DNA of 64,000 bases from Roseofilum acuticapitatum BLCC-M154 (lineage in GTDB: Bacteria; Cyanobacteriota; Cyanobacteriia; Cyanobacteriales; Desertifilaceae): the NCBI RefSeq assembly GCF_030068475.1, contig NZ_JAQOSP010000091.1, forward strand, positions 47,810-111,809, read 5' to 3'. The notes beneath the pieces were generated by a model. It was not told the origin of the DNA, did not search any database, and saw only the letters and a list, made by a program, of their open reading frames with translations. The position numbers and the translations under genes were made by a program. This document shows, piece by piece, positions 1 through 8,376 of the stretch (positions are counted from its first letter, which is position 1; each line of letters opens with the position of its first letter).

Positions 1-627
1 GGGGGCAGTATAGGCGGCGCTACCGATGATGGTTCCGGTTTGTTGTTGGGGACTGAGATGGATATATTTCGCTGCACCGAAATCGACTAAAAAGAGTTGT
101 CCATCTTGTTGACAACGGATAATGTTATCGGGTTTAATGTCGCGGTGAATGATGTGGCGATCGCCGATAAATTGCAGCACAGGTAGTAAATTCGTCAGCA
201 GTTGCTTAATTTTCTCCTCGCTAAAGGCTCCAGTTTGCTCCAATTCTTGGCTTAAGGTGGGGCCGTCAATGTATTCTTGCACCAGATATTGGCGATCGCC
301 TTCCGTAAAATAAGCATAGAGTTGGGGAATCTGCGGATGTTCCCCCAATGGCTCTAGCTGGATAGCTTCCCTACGGAATAACTCCGCCGCTTTGCTGCTA
401 TTCTGGGTTCCCTGTTGCTGGGGTAAAAACTGCTTAATCACGCAATAAGGGCGTGACGGTTTATGCTCATCAATCGCCAATAACGTCCGGCCAAAACCCC
501 CTGCACCCAAGAGATGTAGCGCCCGATAGCGATTTCCCGCCAGTAACTTCGAGCCACAACTTTGACAAAATCGGGCCTCATCAGGATTTTGGGGAGTTTT
601 ACAGGCTAAATTGAAGCAGTAAGTCAT
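1..627 (-). CDS. Serine/threonine protein kinase with N-terminal zinc ribbon, partial
   Basis: The gene starts at the ATG at 627 and runs off the left edge, so only about 209 N-terminal residues are present. Residues 1-30 form a double-cysteine zinc ribbon (CFNLAC...FCQSCGSKL), common in front of cyanobacterial Hanks-type kinases. The kinase domain follows: glycine-rich loop GAGGFGRT, catalytic loop HIIHRDIKPDNI and the metal-binding LVDFGAA. By family knowledge it phosphorylates Ser/Thr on unknown partners; C-terminal sensor repeats, if any, lie outside the window. The kinase call is firm, the substrate unknown. Confidence 0.9.
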   Translation of the reverse strand, partial: MTYCFNLACKTPQNPDEARFCQSCGSKLLAGNRYRALHLLGAGGFGRTLLAIDEHKPSRPYCVIKQFLPQQQGTQNSSKAAELFRREAIQLEPLGEHPQIPQLYAYFTEGDRQYLVQEYIDGPTLSQELEQTGAFSEEKIKQLLTNLLPVLQFIGDRHIIHRDIKPDNIIRCQQDGQLFLVDFGAAKYIHLSPQQQTGTIIGSAAYTAP

Positions 628-703
628 GGTGGAGACGGGGAGATGGGGAGATGGGGGGATGGGGGAATGGGGAGATTACCCATTACCTATTACCCGGACA
701 AAG
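628..703. repeat. G-rich minisatellite followed by TTACCCATTACC-type repeats
   Basis: Tandem GGGGAGAT/GGGGGGAT units are followed by ACCCATTACCTATTACC and an AAAGCGCT tail. The same composite recurs around 36118-36225, and its G-rich half at 20221-20281. It lies between two minus-strand genes, upstream of the kinase. Confidence 0.7.
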
Positions 704-709
704 CGCTGA

Positions 710-958
710 TTATGTAGGAATCAACTCCCCTGGGCGCAACCTTGCCCATTTCCCCTGTTCTCGCTTAAAACTCTCACATCCGACGACATCCCATTCCATC
801 TCAATTTCATGATCCCGATGGCGGATATTGACATTAATCTCAGGGTTGATGGCTTCAAAATCGGGATTTTCCGTCAGATGGGGTTGTTGGTGTTGACCTT
901 CCACGGCATGATAGGTAAGGCAACGGTCTACATATTCGCAATTGACACAAATGCACAT
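710..958 (-). CDS. ycf34: Ycf34 family protein
   Basis: An 82-residue protein beginning MCICVNCEYVDRC, the cysteine-rich signature of Ycf34, with a further Cys near residue 61. Ycf34 is conserved in cyanobacteria and red-algal plastids; the Synechocystis homologue has been described as an iron-sulfur protein linked to phycobilisome and photosynthetic electron-transport adjustment. Length is normal for the family. It stands alone, divergent from cca, with about 130 bp between the two start codons. Confidence 0.9.
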   Translation of the reverse strand: MCICVNCEYVDRCLTYHAVEGQHQQPHLTENPDFEAINPEINVNIRHRDHEIEMEWDVVGCESFKREQGKWARLRPGELIPT

Positions 959-1091
959 AATCCAACATCAAGCTAAAACGTCACAATAGAAAAAGAGAAG
1001 GATAAAGCAGACTCCTCTTCCCTCACCCTTTTTGCTAATCTAACCTATTCCTTCTTGAGATTGCCCAAATGTGTTCAGATTTTAATCCATC

Positions 1092-2351
1092 ATGCTTGAT
1101 TTAACCGTAGCTGCTCTGAGTCCCCAAACTTGGCCCTTTGGTTTAGAATGGCTTCCTGAAGATACCTGTTTAGTCGGGGGAGCAGTGCGCGATGGCTTGC
1201 TACAACGGCAACGGGATTATCTAGATCTGGATTTTGTGCTGCCAGAAAAGGCAGTAGAAACGGCGCGTCAGATTGCTCGATTTTATCAGGCTGGGTTTGT
1301 GGTGTTGGATGCCGGGCGGCAAATTGCGCGGGTGGTGTTTGAGGGAGCAACAGCAGATTTTGCCCAACAGGAGGGGGAAACCCTGCATATTGACCTCAAG
1401 CGACGGGATTTTACGATTAATGCGATCGCCTATAATCCCTTTACCCAGACCTTAATCGATCCCTTAGACGGCTGTCAAGATTTGCAGCAGCAAGTCATCC
1501 GTATGGTATCGGCGCAAAACTTGGCGGACGATCCCCTCAGACTTCTGCGAGCCTATCGGCAAGCCAGTCAACTGGGCTTTACTCTCGACCCCGAAACCCA
1601 AGAAACGCTGATTGCGTTAGCGCCAAAATTGCGTCAGGTGGCAGCCGAACGGGTACGGATGGAGTTAGGATATTTACTGAATTTGCCCTCTGGAAGTGAA
1701 GCGCTAGAAAGGGCTTGGAAGGATGGGGTGTTAACCGGTTGGTTTCCCCATACCTGTGCCGAGCGAGTGAGTCAAGTGCATCAGGTGGATGGGGTGGTAC
1801 AGGAATTTTGCGATCGCTGGTCTCAATTACCTGAACACTTTAATCAACCCATTCTCGCCAGTCAACCCACCCATGGCATCAGTTTAGCTAAGTTAATTCT
1901 CTTTATTGCTCCAGAAGTCCAAAAAGCCGAGGCAGAACTCAAAAATCTGAAACTCAGTCGTGCCGAAATTCGGGCGGCACTCTCGGTTATCCAACGTTTA
2001 CCGGATATCCTGCACCCGGAGAAAATGGGCCTAAGAGACCAGTATTTTTTCTTTCAGGCGATCCGTCCCGTGTTTCCGACTTTGATGCTGTTAGCGCGGG
2101 TGGCAGGGGTGGCTATCGAGGCGATCGCCCCCTTGTGCGATCGCTACCTCAACCCCGACGATCCCCTTGTATATCCCCAACCGGCGATCGCTGGCAATAC
2201 CTTAATTGAAGCCCTTAACCTACCCAAAGGCAAATTAATCGGCACATTATTAACCGAGATTCAAATTGCCCAAATTCAAGGCAAAGTCACCAGCGAAGCA
2301 GAGGCCATCGATTTTGCCCGACATTGGCTCAAACCCACCAAACCCGATTAG
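1092..2351 (+). CDS. cca: CCA tRNA nucleotidyltransferase / poly(A) polymerase family
   Basis: A 419-residue class II nucleotidyltransferase that adds or repairs the CCA end of tRNAs. The N-terminus carries the family signature LVGGAVRDGLL, the catalytic acidic pair in YLDLDFVLP, and RRDFTINAIAYNP, followed by the conserved DPLRLLRAYR of the neck domain. The C-terminal half is helical and less conserved, as usual. The ATG at 1092 gives the expected N-terminus. Whether it adds CC, A or the whole CCA cannot be told from sequence alone. Confidence 0.92.
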   Translation: MLDLTVAALSPQTWPFGLEWLPEDTCLVGGAVRDGLLQRQRDYLDLDFVLPEKAVETARQIARFYQAGFVVLDAGRQIARVVFEGATADFAQQEGETLHIDLKRRDFTINAIAYNPFTQTLIDPLDGCQDLQQQVIRMVSAQNLADDPLRLLRAYRQASQLGFTLDPETQETLIALAPKLRQVAAERVRMELGYLLNLPSGSEALERAWKDGVLTGWFPHTCAERVSQVHQVDGVVQEFCDRWSQLPEHFNQPILASQPTHGISLAKLILFIAPEVQKAEAELKNLKLSRAEIRAALSVIQRLPDILHPEKMGLRDQYFFFQAIRPVFPTLMLLARVAGVAIEAIAPLCDRYLNPDDPLVYPQPAIAGNTLIEALNLPKGKLIGTLLTEIQIAQIQGKVTSEAEAIDFARHWLKPTKPD

Positions 2352-2419
2352 AAACCCGGTTGCTCCAGCCCTAAACCAAGGTAAACTTAACCTAGTCGCC
2401 TATTCCCCCTGACCCACCC

Positions 2420-4372
2420 ATGCACAGTATCCTCAAAGTCGTCGATCGCATCCTAGACACCCGTCCCGACACCCTAGACTTTCGCGACCAACTCTACCAA
2501 GCCACCCTCGTCGAAGTCCCCGCTCGTATCGACCTAGAAAACTATACCAAATGGAATATTCCCATCCTCGATCAAGGACGGGAAGGAGCTTGTACGGGCT
2601 TTGCCCTAGCCACCGTTGCCCATTATTTGCTCGTCAAACGCTATGGGTTAAAAAATTTGACTCAGGTCAGTCCCTGGATGTTGTATGCCATGGCCAAACG
2701 CTACGATGAATGGCCAGGAGAAGACTATGAAGGATCGAGTGCCAGAGGAGCCATGAAAGCCTGGCATAAACACGGAGTTTGTAGCGATCGCCTCTGGACT
2801 CATCGCTCCGGCCAAGTCAAACGAGACCTCAACGACCCCCAAGCCTCCGATGCCGCCCAACGGCCCTTGGGAGCCTATTATCGGGTCAATCATAAAGACC
2901 TGGTAGCCATGCATAGTGCGATCGCCGAAGTGGGTATCCTTTATGCCACCGGTCTCGTCCATGAAGGCTGGGAACAAATCAGCTCTGATGGCGTTATCCC
3001 CCTCAAAGAAACCATCCGGGGCGGCCATGCCTTTGCCCTCGTCGGCTATGATGAACGGGGCTTTTGGTTCCAAAACTCCTGGGGCAATACCTGGGGAAAA
3101 AATGGCTTTGCCCTGATCGCCTACGATGATTGGCTGATCAACGGCACAGATGTTTGGGTAGCGCGTTTGGGTGTGCCCGTCATCCTCAACAACCCCATTC
3201 CCCGGAAACCCAAACAACTCAGTGGTCTGCAAAAAAGCAGCGCCTACATCTATCAAGACCTGCGTCCCCACCTGATCGGCATTGGTGCAGAAGGGGAATT
3301 AGCAGGTAGTGGAACTTATGGTACATCCCCGGAAGCCCTGCAACGAATTTTAACTGAAGACTTCCCTCGCATTACCCAATCTTGGCACAAAAAACGCCTT
3401 TGCCTCTTCGCCCCAGGAGGCTTAAAATCCCAAGACCAAGTGGTGGAAGCAATGACCAACTTGCGGCAAGTTTTTCTCAATCAAGAAATTTATCCCCTGG
3501 CCTTTCTCTGGAATAATGAGTATGGGGCAACTTTAACCCAGATTCTGCAAAATGGATTGAAGCAGCGCCGACCGGAAGGCACAGTAGAAGAGAATCAGGA
3601 TTTCATGCTCGATCGCCTCGATGATGCCCTAGAACCCCTTGTGCGTCCAGAGGGCAGTGTGCAATGGAACATTCTCAAAACCAAAGCCTTGCAAGCCGCA
3701 AAGGTCTATAATGGGGCGATTCGCTTAACCTTGCAATATATCGACCAATTGCAAAAGCAAGAGCCGAATCTAGAAATTCATCTCATCGGCCATAGTTTAG
3801 GCAGTCTGCTCTTAGAACCCTTAGTACAACTGTTAACCACAAAGGATTTAATTAGTGGTTCCCTGCTAGGGGGGGATGTGGGCTATGATCGGGCGATCGC
3901 CTCCTGTACCCTCTGGGCCCCTGCGTCCAGTCTATCAGCGTTTCATGAAAGTTATGGCCAGGCGATCGCCAATAATAAAATTGGTAAATTTACCCTCTTT
4001 ACCCTTACCGATGATGCGGAAAATAACGACCAATGCGCTAATATTTATAATCGGTCTCTGCTCTATCTGATTGCCAATAGTCTAGAAGAAAAACCCCGCA
4101 TTCCCTTTTCTCCTACCCATGCTCAAGGAACGGCGATCGCCGGAATGGAGAAATTTATCCGCCAAGATGAGCAACTGCAAAGCTGGATCGCTTCTGGACA
4201 AGTGGATTGGATCTTAGCCCCCAATACCGGTTCCCAGGGCGCTCAATTCCATTCTGCGGCTCGCTCCCATGAAGCCTTTCCCCAAGATCCAGCCACCTTA
4301 AAAGCGACATTTGCCCGCATTATGGGAGAACCGGAGTTAGAAGAGCGAGAAGAACCCGAAACTGAAGAATAG
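2420..4372 (+). CDS. C1 (papain-like) peptidase fused to alpha/beta-hydrolase-like domain
   Basis: A 650-residue two-domain protein. Residues ~45-250 are a papain-fold peptidase: DQGREGACTGFA places the nucleophile at Cys58, GGHAFALVGYD the catalytic His at 203 and FQNSWGNTWG the Asn at 219. There is no signal peptide and no obvious pro-domain. Residues ~285-620 resemble an alpha/beta hydrolase, with the elbow HLIGHSLGSLL placing the nucleophile Ser at 459. The C-terminus is acidic (Glu-rich). The fusion suggests a cytoplasmic protease-esterase, possibly defensive or regulatory, but the substrate is unknown. It lies 68 bp after cca and may be co-transcribed. Confidence 0.8.
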   Translation: MHSILKVVDRILDTRPDTLDFRDQLYQATLVEVPARIDLENYTKWNIPILDQGREGACTGFALATVAHYLLVKRYGLKNLTQVSPWMLYAMAKRYDEWPGEDYEGSSARGAMKAWHKHGVCSDRLWTHRSGQVKRDLNDPQASDAAQRPLGAYYRVNHKDLVAMHSAIAEVGILYATGLVHEGWEQISSDGVIPLKETIRGGHAFALVGYDERGFWFQNSWGNTWGKNGFALIAYDDWLINGTDVWVARLGVPVILNNPIPRKPKQLSGLQKSSAYIYQDLRPHLIGIGAEGELAGSGTYGTSPEALQRILTEDFPRITQSWHKKRLCLFAPGGLKSQDQVVEAMTNLRQVFLNQEIYPLAFLWNNEYGATLTQILQNGLKQRRPEGTVEENQDFMLDRLDDALEPLVRPEGSVQWNILKTKALQAAKVYNGAIRLTLQYIDQLQKQEPNLEIHLIGHSLGSLLLEPLVQLLTTKDLISGSLLGGDVGYDRAIASCTLWAPASSLSAFHESYGQAIANNKIGKFTLFTLTDDAENNDQCANIYNRSLLYLIANSLEEKPRIPFSPTHAQGTAIAGMEKFIRQDEQLQSWIASGQVDWILAPNTGSQGAQFHSAARSHEAFPQDPATLKATFARIMGEPELEEREEPETEE

Positions 4373-4397
4373 GCGATCGCGACTTCAGTCAAAGGTG

Positions 4398-4709
4398 TCA
4401 AGCTTTTTGATAGAGAAAGCGGGCAAAATTCAAGAGTTCTTCCTGTTTTTCTTCAGATAAGCGATCGCTCATCCATTTAATTTTATCGCCAGTAGCCAGC
4501 CATTGTTTAGTTTCACTCTGCCAAACCACCATAAATTGCTCAGTGGACAGAGGACAAAGGGCAGTGGTTTCTCCGTCTGGGTTAGAAAACTCAATTTCAA
4601 AGTGAGTGTCGTCTAAACACTCAACAACTGCACCGCGATCGCCGATGAATAGGTGATATTCTGGTAAATCGATCAGCAGTTCTACAAGGTCGAAGAGTTC
4701 GGGTTTCAT
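4398..4709 (-). CDS. DUF4926 domain-containing protein
   Basis: A 103-residue protein whose first ~65 residues match the DUF4926 pattern (LFDLVELLIDLPEY, GDRGAVVECL, EIEFSNPDGET), a small beta fold. The tail (LSEEKQEELLNFARFLYQK) resembles the helical DUF2281-type segment seen in antitoxin-like proteins. It overlaps the upstream DUF6883 gene by four bases, so the two are translationally coupled. Function is unknown; adjacency and size suggest a two-gene toxin/antitoxin-like or immunity-like unit, which is inference only. Confidence 0.7.
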   Translation of the reverse strand: MKPELFDLVELLIDLPEYHLFIGDRGAVVECLDDTHFEIEFSNPDGETTALCPLSTEQFMVVWQSETKQWLATGDKIKWMSDRLSEEKQEELLNFARFLYQKA

Positions 4710-5095
4710 GGCGATCGCTTTTTAATAAAAAGGGTAGTCAGTCGAGCGTATTGGCCATTTTCGGGAATTAACCAACCCGTCCGCACGGTTTCGAGTTGTT
4801 CGGGTTCGATTCCTTGAATTTCAAGATCGATTTGATATCTTGTACCATATTGGTCTTGACTTTGGGCGATCGCTTCTGCATTGAGAACTTTTTGGTAAAT
4901 TTGGTCGAGTAAGGCTTGATAGTTATCTTTGGTGTAACCTAAATGTTGAGCAAACATCAACGCTTTATTTTTTCCTTTGGGATTTTCTGGGTCTAGGGCA
5001 TAGTGAGTGAGCTTGCGAGGATCGATGACAATTTCAACAACCAGTTCTTTAAGTTTCACGGTTGGACGCGGAGTTTGCCGCTCATGGGTTGGCAT
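4706..5095 (-). CDS. DUF6883 domain-containing protein
   Basis: About 129 residues from the ATG at 5095 (MPTHERQT). An in-frame start at 5167 is possible, but the extra 24 residues look unconserved. The core (IDPRKLTHYALDPENPKGKNKALMF split over residues ~25-50, then an LGYT segment) is the DUF6883 pattern, often found as a C-terminal module of polymorphic toxins or as a stand-alone gene next to DUF4926. Its stop overlaps the DUF4926 start. Activity unknown. Confidence 0.65.
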   Translation of the reverse strand: MPTHERQTPRPTVKLKELVVEIVIDPRKLTHYALDPENPKGKNKALMFAQHLGYTKDNYQALLDQIYQKVLNAEAIAQSQDQYGTRYQIDLEIQGIEPEQLETVRTGWLIPENGQYARLTTLFIKKRSP

Positions 5096-5200
5096 AGAAC
5101 GCGAGTATTTTAAGGATAACGAGAAAATCCAGGTTAGAGGGGGCCAAATTCTGGCAGAATCAGACATAGAGCAGTCAAGAACCGGAAACCCTAGGCGATC

Positions 5201-5908
5201 GTGTCCATTTCCCCCATCTTTACTTTAGAGTTAAAATTTCTCACCATCAGTCTATGGCTAGGCTTGATCTTCTTTGCCTCAGTCTGGTTGAGTCGTTATC
5301 CTTGGGCGAATGCGGAAATCATTCGCAAGGTCGTCCATATTGGCTCAGGAAATGTAATTCTGTTGGCCTGGTTCTTTGATATTCCCGCTTGGGTGGGGAT
5401 AGCGGCCTCCATTGTCTTTAGTGCGATCGCCCTGTTATCCTACTCTTTTCCTATCCTACCGGGCATCAATGGCATCGGTCGCCAAAGTTGGGGCACATTT
5501 TTCTACTCCATCAGTATTGGTTTGCTTATTGCCCTCTTTTGGCCCCTGCATCAGCCCTATTATGCAGCTTTGGGGATCTTGATTATGACTTGGGGCGATG
5601 CCCTAGCTGCCTTAGTCGGGCAAAATTTTGGCACTCATCCCTACTTCCTGGGAACAATCCAAAAAACCTGGGAAGGAACCGCTACCATGTTTGCCGTCAG
5701 CTATCTAATCGGTGTGGCGATCTTGCTACCGGTTTATGGCAATGTGGGCTTAATCTGGAGCAGTGCAGCGATTGTTGCTCTGTTTGCCACCTTCCTGGAA
5801 GCGTTTTCCCGCTTTGGTATTGATAATCTAACCGTCCCCCTCGGTAGCGCTATCCTCGCCTTTGGACTCATAGAAGGCTTAACCATCGGAGAATTGTATT
5901 TTCGTTAA
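5201..5908 (+). CDS. Diacylglycerol/polyprenol (phytol) kinase family membrane protein
   Basis: A 235-residue membrane protein with about seven hydrophobic helices, of the SEC59/VTE5 CTP-dependent lipid kinase and CdsA-like superfamily. Diagnostic segments are IIRKVVHIGSGN near residue 40, MTWGDALAALVGQ, KTWEGTATMF and LTVPLGSAIL near the C-terminus. In cyanobacteria this family includes the phytol kinase that recycles phytol from chlorophyll into tocopherol and phylloquinone side chains. Phytol, farnesol and dolichol kinases cannot be separated here, so the substrate is inferred. It is divergent from the DUF6883 gene. Confidence 0.8.
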   Translation: MSISPIFTLELKFLTISLWLGLIFFASVWLSRYPWANAEIIRKVVHIGSGNVILLAWFFDIPAWVGIAASIVFSAIALLSYSFPILPGINGIGRQSWGTFFYSISIGLLIALFWPLHQPYYAALGILIMTWGDALAALVGQNFGTHPYFLGTIQKTWEGTATMFAVSYLIGVAILLPVYGNVGLIWSSAAIVALFATFLEAFSRFGIDNLTVPLGSAILAFGLIEGLTIGELYFR

Positions 5909-6014
5909 CTGTGCCCCACAGCAAATCTGAAATTTTTAATTTTTAATTGAACAGTTTGGTTTCCAAACCTGTAACACTCACACTAGAATCAATACCATCC
6001 CCTATGCTTAAAGT

Positions 6015-6590
6015 ATGCCTTCACCCGTGAAGTCACCTAAATCACAGTCCCCATTGCCCTTGGAGCGAGTCCCCGAACCAGAGCAACTCGACAATATTAA
6101 AGCCCAGTTAGATCTCATTTTACTGGCACTGGAGGCCTTAGCGGGAATTGGCTCCGAAGCCATGCTACAAGCAGCGAGTAAACTTAATCTAGAAGGAGTA
6201 ACGGATCGCGTTAACTTGTGGCGTTTGCGTCAAGCGAACCCCTTACGCAAAGGGAGTGGCGGGCGGAAAAAACTGGATGTGGAAGAGGCGCGATCGCTCG
6301 TGTTAATCTGTTGTGAATTAGCCCAAAATCACCAAGAACTGATTCGCCGTGCCGTCGGACTCCTAGAACAACTGACTGCCGAAGACCGACCCCTGCATAC
6401 CATCTCCCTCTTAGGAGACTATCTAGACACCTTTACCAACACCTATCAAGAGCGAATGCTTGATGGTGAAGATATCCCCCCTGATGAGCTGACCCCCTTG
6501 GCCCTCAAACTCTTGATCGATTTGCTCTTCTACTCCAGTCCCGGAGGCCCCCGTCGTCTCTGGTTAGCCCTCCTAGACCGCTCCCTGTAA
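6015..6590 (+). CDS. DUF3038 domain-containing protein
   Basis: A 191-residue soluble, helix-rich protein of the cyanobacteria-restricted DUF3038 family. The central stretch (LRQANPLRKGSGGRKKLDVEE split around residues 75-95) and the C-terminal PGGPRRLWLALLD are typical. It is followed after 40 bp by the DUF4335 gene, its usual partner, which implies a shared but still unknown role. An AT-rich ATTTTTAATTTTTAATTG repeat sits before each of the two genes. Confidence 0.85.
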   Translation: MPSPVKSPKSQSPLPLERVPEPEQLDNIKAQLDLILLALEALAGIGSEAMLQAASKLNLEGVTDRVNLWRLRQANPLRKGSGGRKKLDVEEARSLVLICCELAQNHQELIRRAVGLLEQLTAEDRPLHTISLLGDYLDTFTNTYQERMLDGEDIPPDELTPLALKLLIDLLFYSSPGGPRRLWLALLDRSL

Positions 6591-6630
6591 ATTTCATTTT
6601 TAATTTTTAATTTTTAATTGAATTGACCCC

Positions 6631-7947
6631 ATGAGTTCCTCCGTCATCCGACGCTATACCCCACCCACCTGCACCCTAGAAATTATCGGTCAATCTTCTC
6701 CCCTCTCCCGATGGACGAAACAACCGGCGATCAAAAATCTGCGCTTTCGGTTGCACTTCGATGACCCAAGGGAGGGAATGGAGGCTAAAATAATGGTTAA
6801 GGGCGATCGCACTCAACTCGAAACCCTCTCGGATACCGTCACCACCACTGTGCAAACCCTGCTCACCCAGTCTCCCCCAACGGAACCCAAACGCCTCACC
6901 CAACATCAACTGAACCTTGGCCCCCTGGGAGAAGACGAGAATGACCTCACCGTTACCCTCAGCGCTTTACAACTGTTCGATTTGGCAACGGCGATCGAAC
7001 AATATAATTTAGATCTAGTCGCCCTTCCCGAAGCAATTGAAACCGCCAAACCCATCCGTCAACCCAACCATTCCCTCAGATTTGTCGCCAGCTTACTCCT
7101 GGGTATTGGCATAACGGCCAGTAGTGTCATTGTCTTCAAAGACCTTTATCCCTATCCCGACTCAAGCTTTGAAACCGCCACTCAAGCTCCCAACCCAGAA
7201 ACTTATGATAACCCCTCGATCGCTCAACAACCCACGCCCACTGTTCCCCCTGCACCCCTAGAGGCAGTCCCCTCCCCCTCTCCCTCTCCCATGACCTCCG
7301 ATGAAAAACTGCCTCCTCCTCCCCCCGTTGGTGGCATTACTCCTGAATCGGCGAATCTCCCTCCAGAACCCACTTTTTCCCCCTCGGCTCCCCCTCCAGA
7401 ACCCACTTTTGCGCCCCCTGAGCCGGTCTTGAGTGCCCCTTCTGAGGGCATTTCTATCCCCCCCCCACCCAGCATTGAAGAAAGCATTGAAGAACCGGAA
7501 CAAGCCGCCATTTTGCCCGCTCCTGAAGCTGAACTGCCCGCCCTGGCTCCTCCGCCTTCTTTAGAGCGTCCCCCCACGGAACTTGATGATGTCATTCCCC
7601 CCACAGAAGCTCAAAGCGCTTCCCCTCCTCTAGAGGCAAGGGGAGAAAATAGCCTATTTGATAACATTCCCCAAGTGGCTGAAGCTCGGCGCTATTTTGA
7701 ACAGCGTTGGACTCCTCCAGAAAGTTTAGATAAAACCATTGAGTATAATATTGCTCTGAATTCCGATGGTACAGTTCAAGGCATTACCCCCCTAGGAGAA
7801 ACTGCCGCCACTTATTTAGATCGTACGGGAATGCCTTTACTCGGTGAACGGTTGGTTTCTCCCCTAGAAGGTAATTTGCAACCCAGTTTGCGTGTTGTTT
7901 TAAACCCGGATGGAACGGTACAAACCTTCTTGCAATCAGGGAATTAG
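6631..7947 (+). CDS. DUF4335 domain-containing membrane-anchored protein
   Basis: A 438-residue protein. Residues 1-135 match DUF4335, opening with VIRRYTPPTCTLEIIGQSS. A hydrophobic helix at ~150-170 (SLLLGIGITASSVIVF) is followed by a long Pro/Glu-rich linker (~190-335) and a C-terminal globular part (~340-438) with two NPDGTVQ-like repeats. The layout suggests a cytoplasmic N-domain tethered to the membrane with an extended, probably periplasmic, C-domain. It is the standing neighbour of DUF3038. Function unknown; the family call is secure. Confidence 0.85.
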   Translation: MSSSVIRRYTPPTCTLEIIGQSSPLSRWTKQPAIKNLRFRLHFDDPREGMEAKIMVKGDRTQLETLSDTVTTTVQTLLTQSPPTEPKRLTQHQLNLGPLGEDENDLTVTLSALQLFDLATAIEQYNLDLVALPEAIETAKPIRQPNHSLRFVASLLLGIGITASSVIVFKDLYPYPDSSFETATQAPNPETYDNPSIAQQPTPTVPPAPLEAVPSPSPSPMTSDEKLPPPPPVGGITPESANLPPEPTFSPSAPPPEPTFAPPEPVLSAPSEGISIPPPPSIEESIEEPEQAAILPAPEAELPALAPPPSLERPPTELDDVIPPTEAQSASPPLEARGENSLFDNIPQVAEARRYFEQRWTPPESLDKTIEYNIALNSDGTVQGITPLGETAATYLDRTGMPLLGERLVSPLEGNLQPSLRVVLNPDGTVQTFLQSGN

Positions 7948-8180
7948 CGACGGTGGAAGGCGATCGCCATCAACACCGCAATTTGGAGTAAAATCATGAT
8001 CCCATACTCAGCCTGAATGCTGTTGATGAGATGATGATCGGTTGCCGGGATGTCGATATTGGCTGGAATTTGTACCTCAAACCGCAGATCGTGCGCCGTA
8101 TCAAGATTACTCGCCGCCTCACCGATAAGATGAGCGCGGTGTCGATCGGTTTCCGTTTTGATCCGTTGTTGACTTTTCAT
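7944..8180 (-). CDS. Possible small C-terminally anchored membrane protein
   Basis: A 78-codon frame ending in a hydrophobic helix (YGIMILLQIAVLMAIAF) after a charged N-terminus. It overlaps the end of the DUF4335 gene tail to tail by four bases. Just upstream on the same strand is another protein-like frame with no start codon (about 8187-8327, ending GSIWGIVYPV and a stop four bases before this ATG). The pair could be a small real gene with a coupled partner, or one broken gene. I do not recognise a family. Confidence 0.3.
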   Translation of the reverse strand: MKSQQRIKTETDRHRAHLIGEAASNLDTAHDLRFEVQIPANIDIPATDHHLINSIQAEYGIMILLQIAVLMAIAFHRR

Positions 8181-8376
8181 GATTTATACCGGGTAAACAA
8201 TCCCCCAGATGCTGCCCGTGGTTAAATAGAGATAGCCTTGTTTGTTGTTTGCAGTTGTTGGGTTTCCCCGCGACTGCGAGCAGCATTTCTTGGGTTGATA
8301 CCACCCTAATCGGAAGGCATAAGAAGTTCAAAACCCGATCAAAACCTGATCTTGACAAAATACTATTAATGGTGTA

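Noticed and set aside
2648..3271. 207-codon minus-strand frame inside the protease gene
   Set aside because: Lies wholly antisense to a gene with clear catalytic motifs and has no recognisable domain.
7224..7604. Glycine/serine-rich minus-strand frame
   Set aside because: Antisense of the Pro/Glu-rich linker of the DUF4335 gene; composition is a reading-frame artefact.
8352..8376. TTGACA promoter box before the inactive-STAND-like gene
   Set aside because: A perfect TTGACA lies 20 bases from the ATG, leaving no room for a properly spaced -10 element upstream of the start unless the transcript is leaderless.
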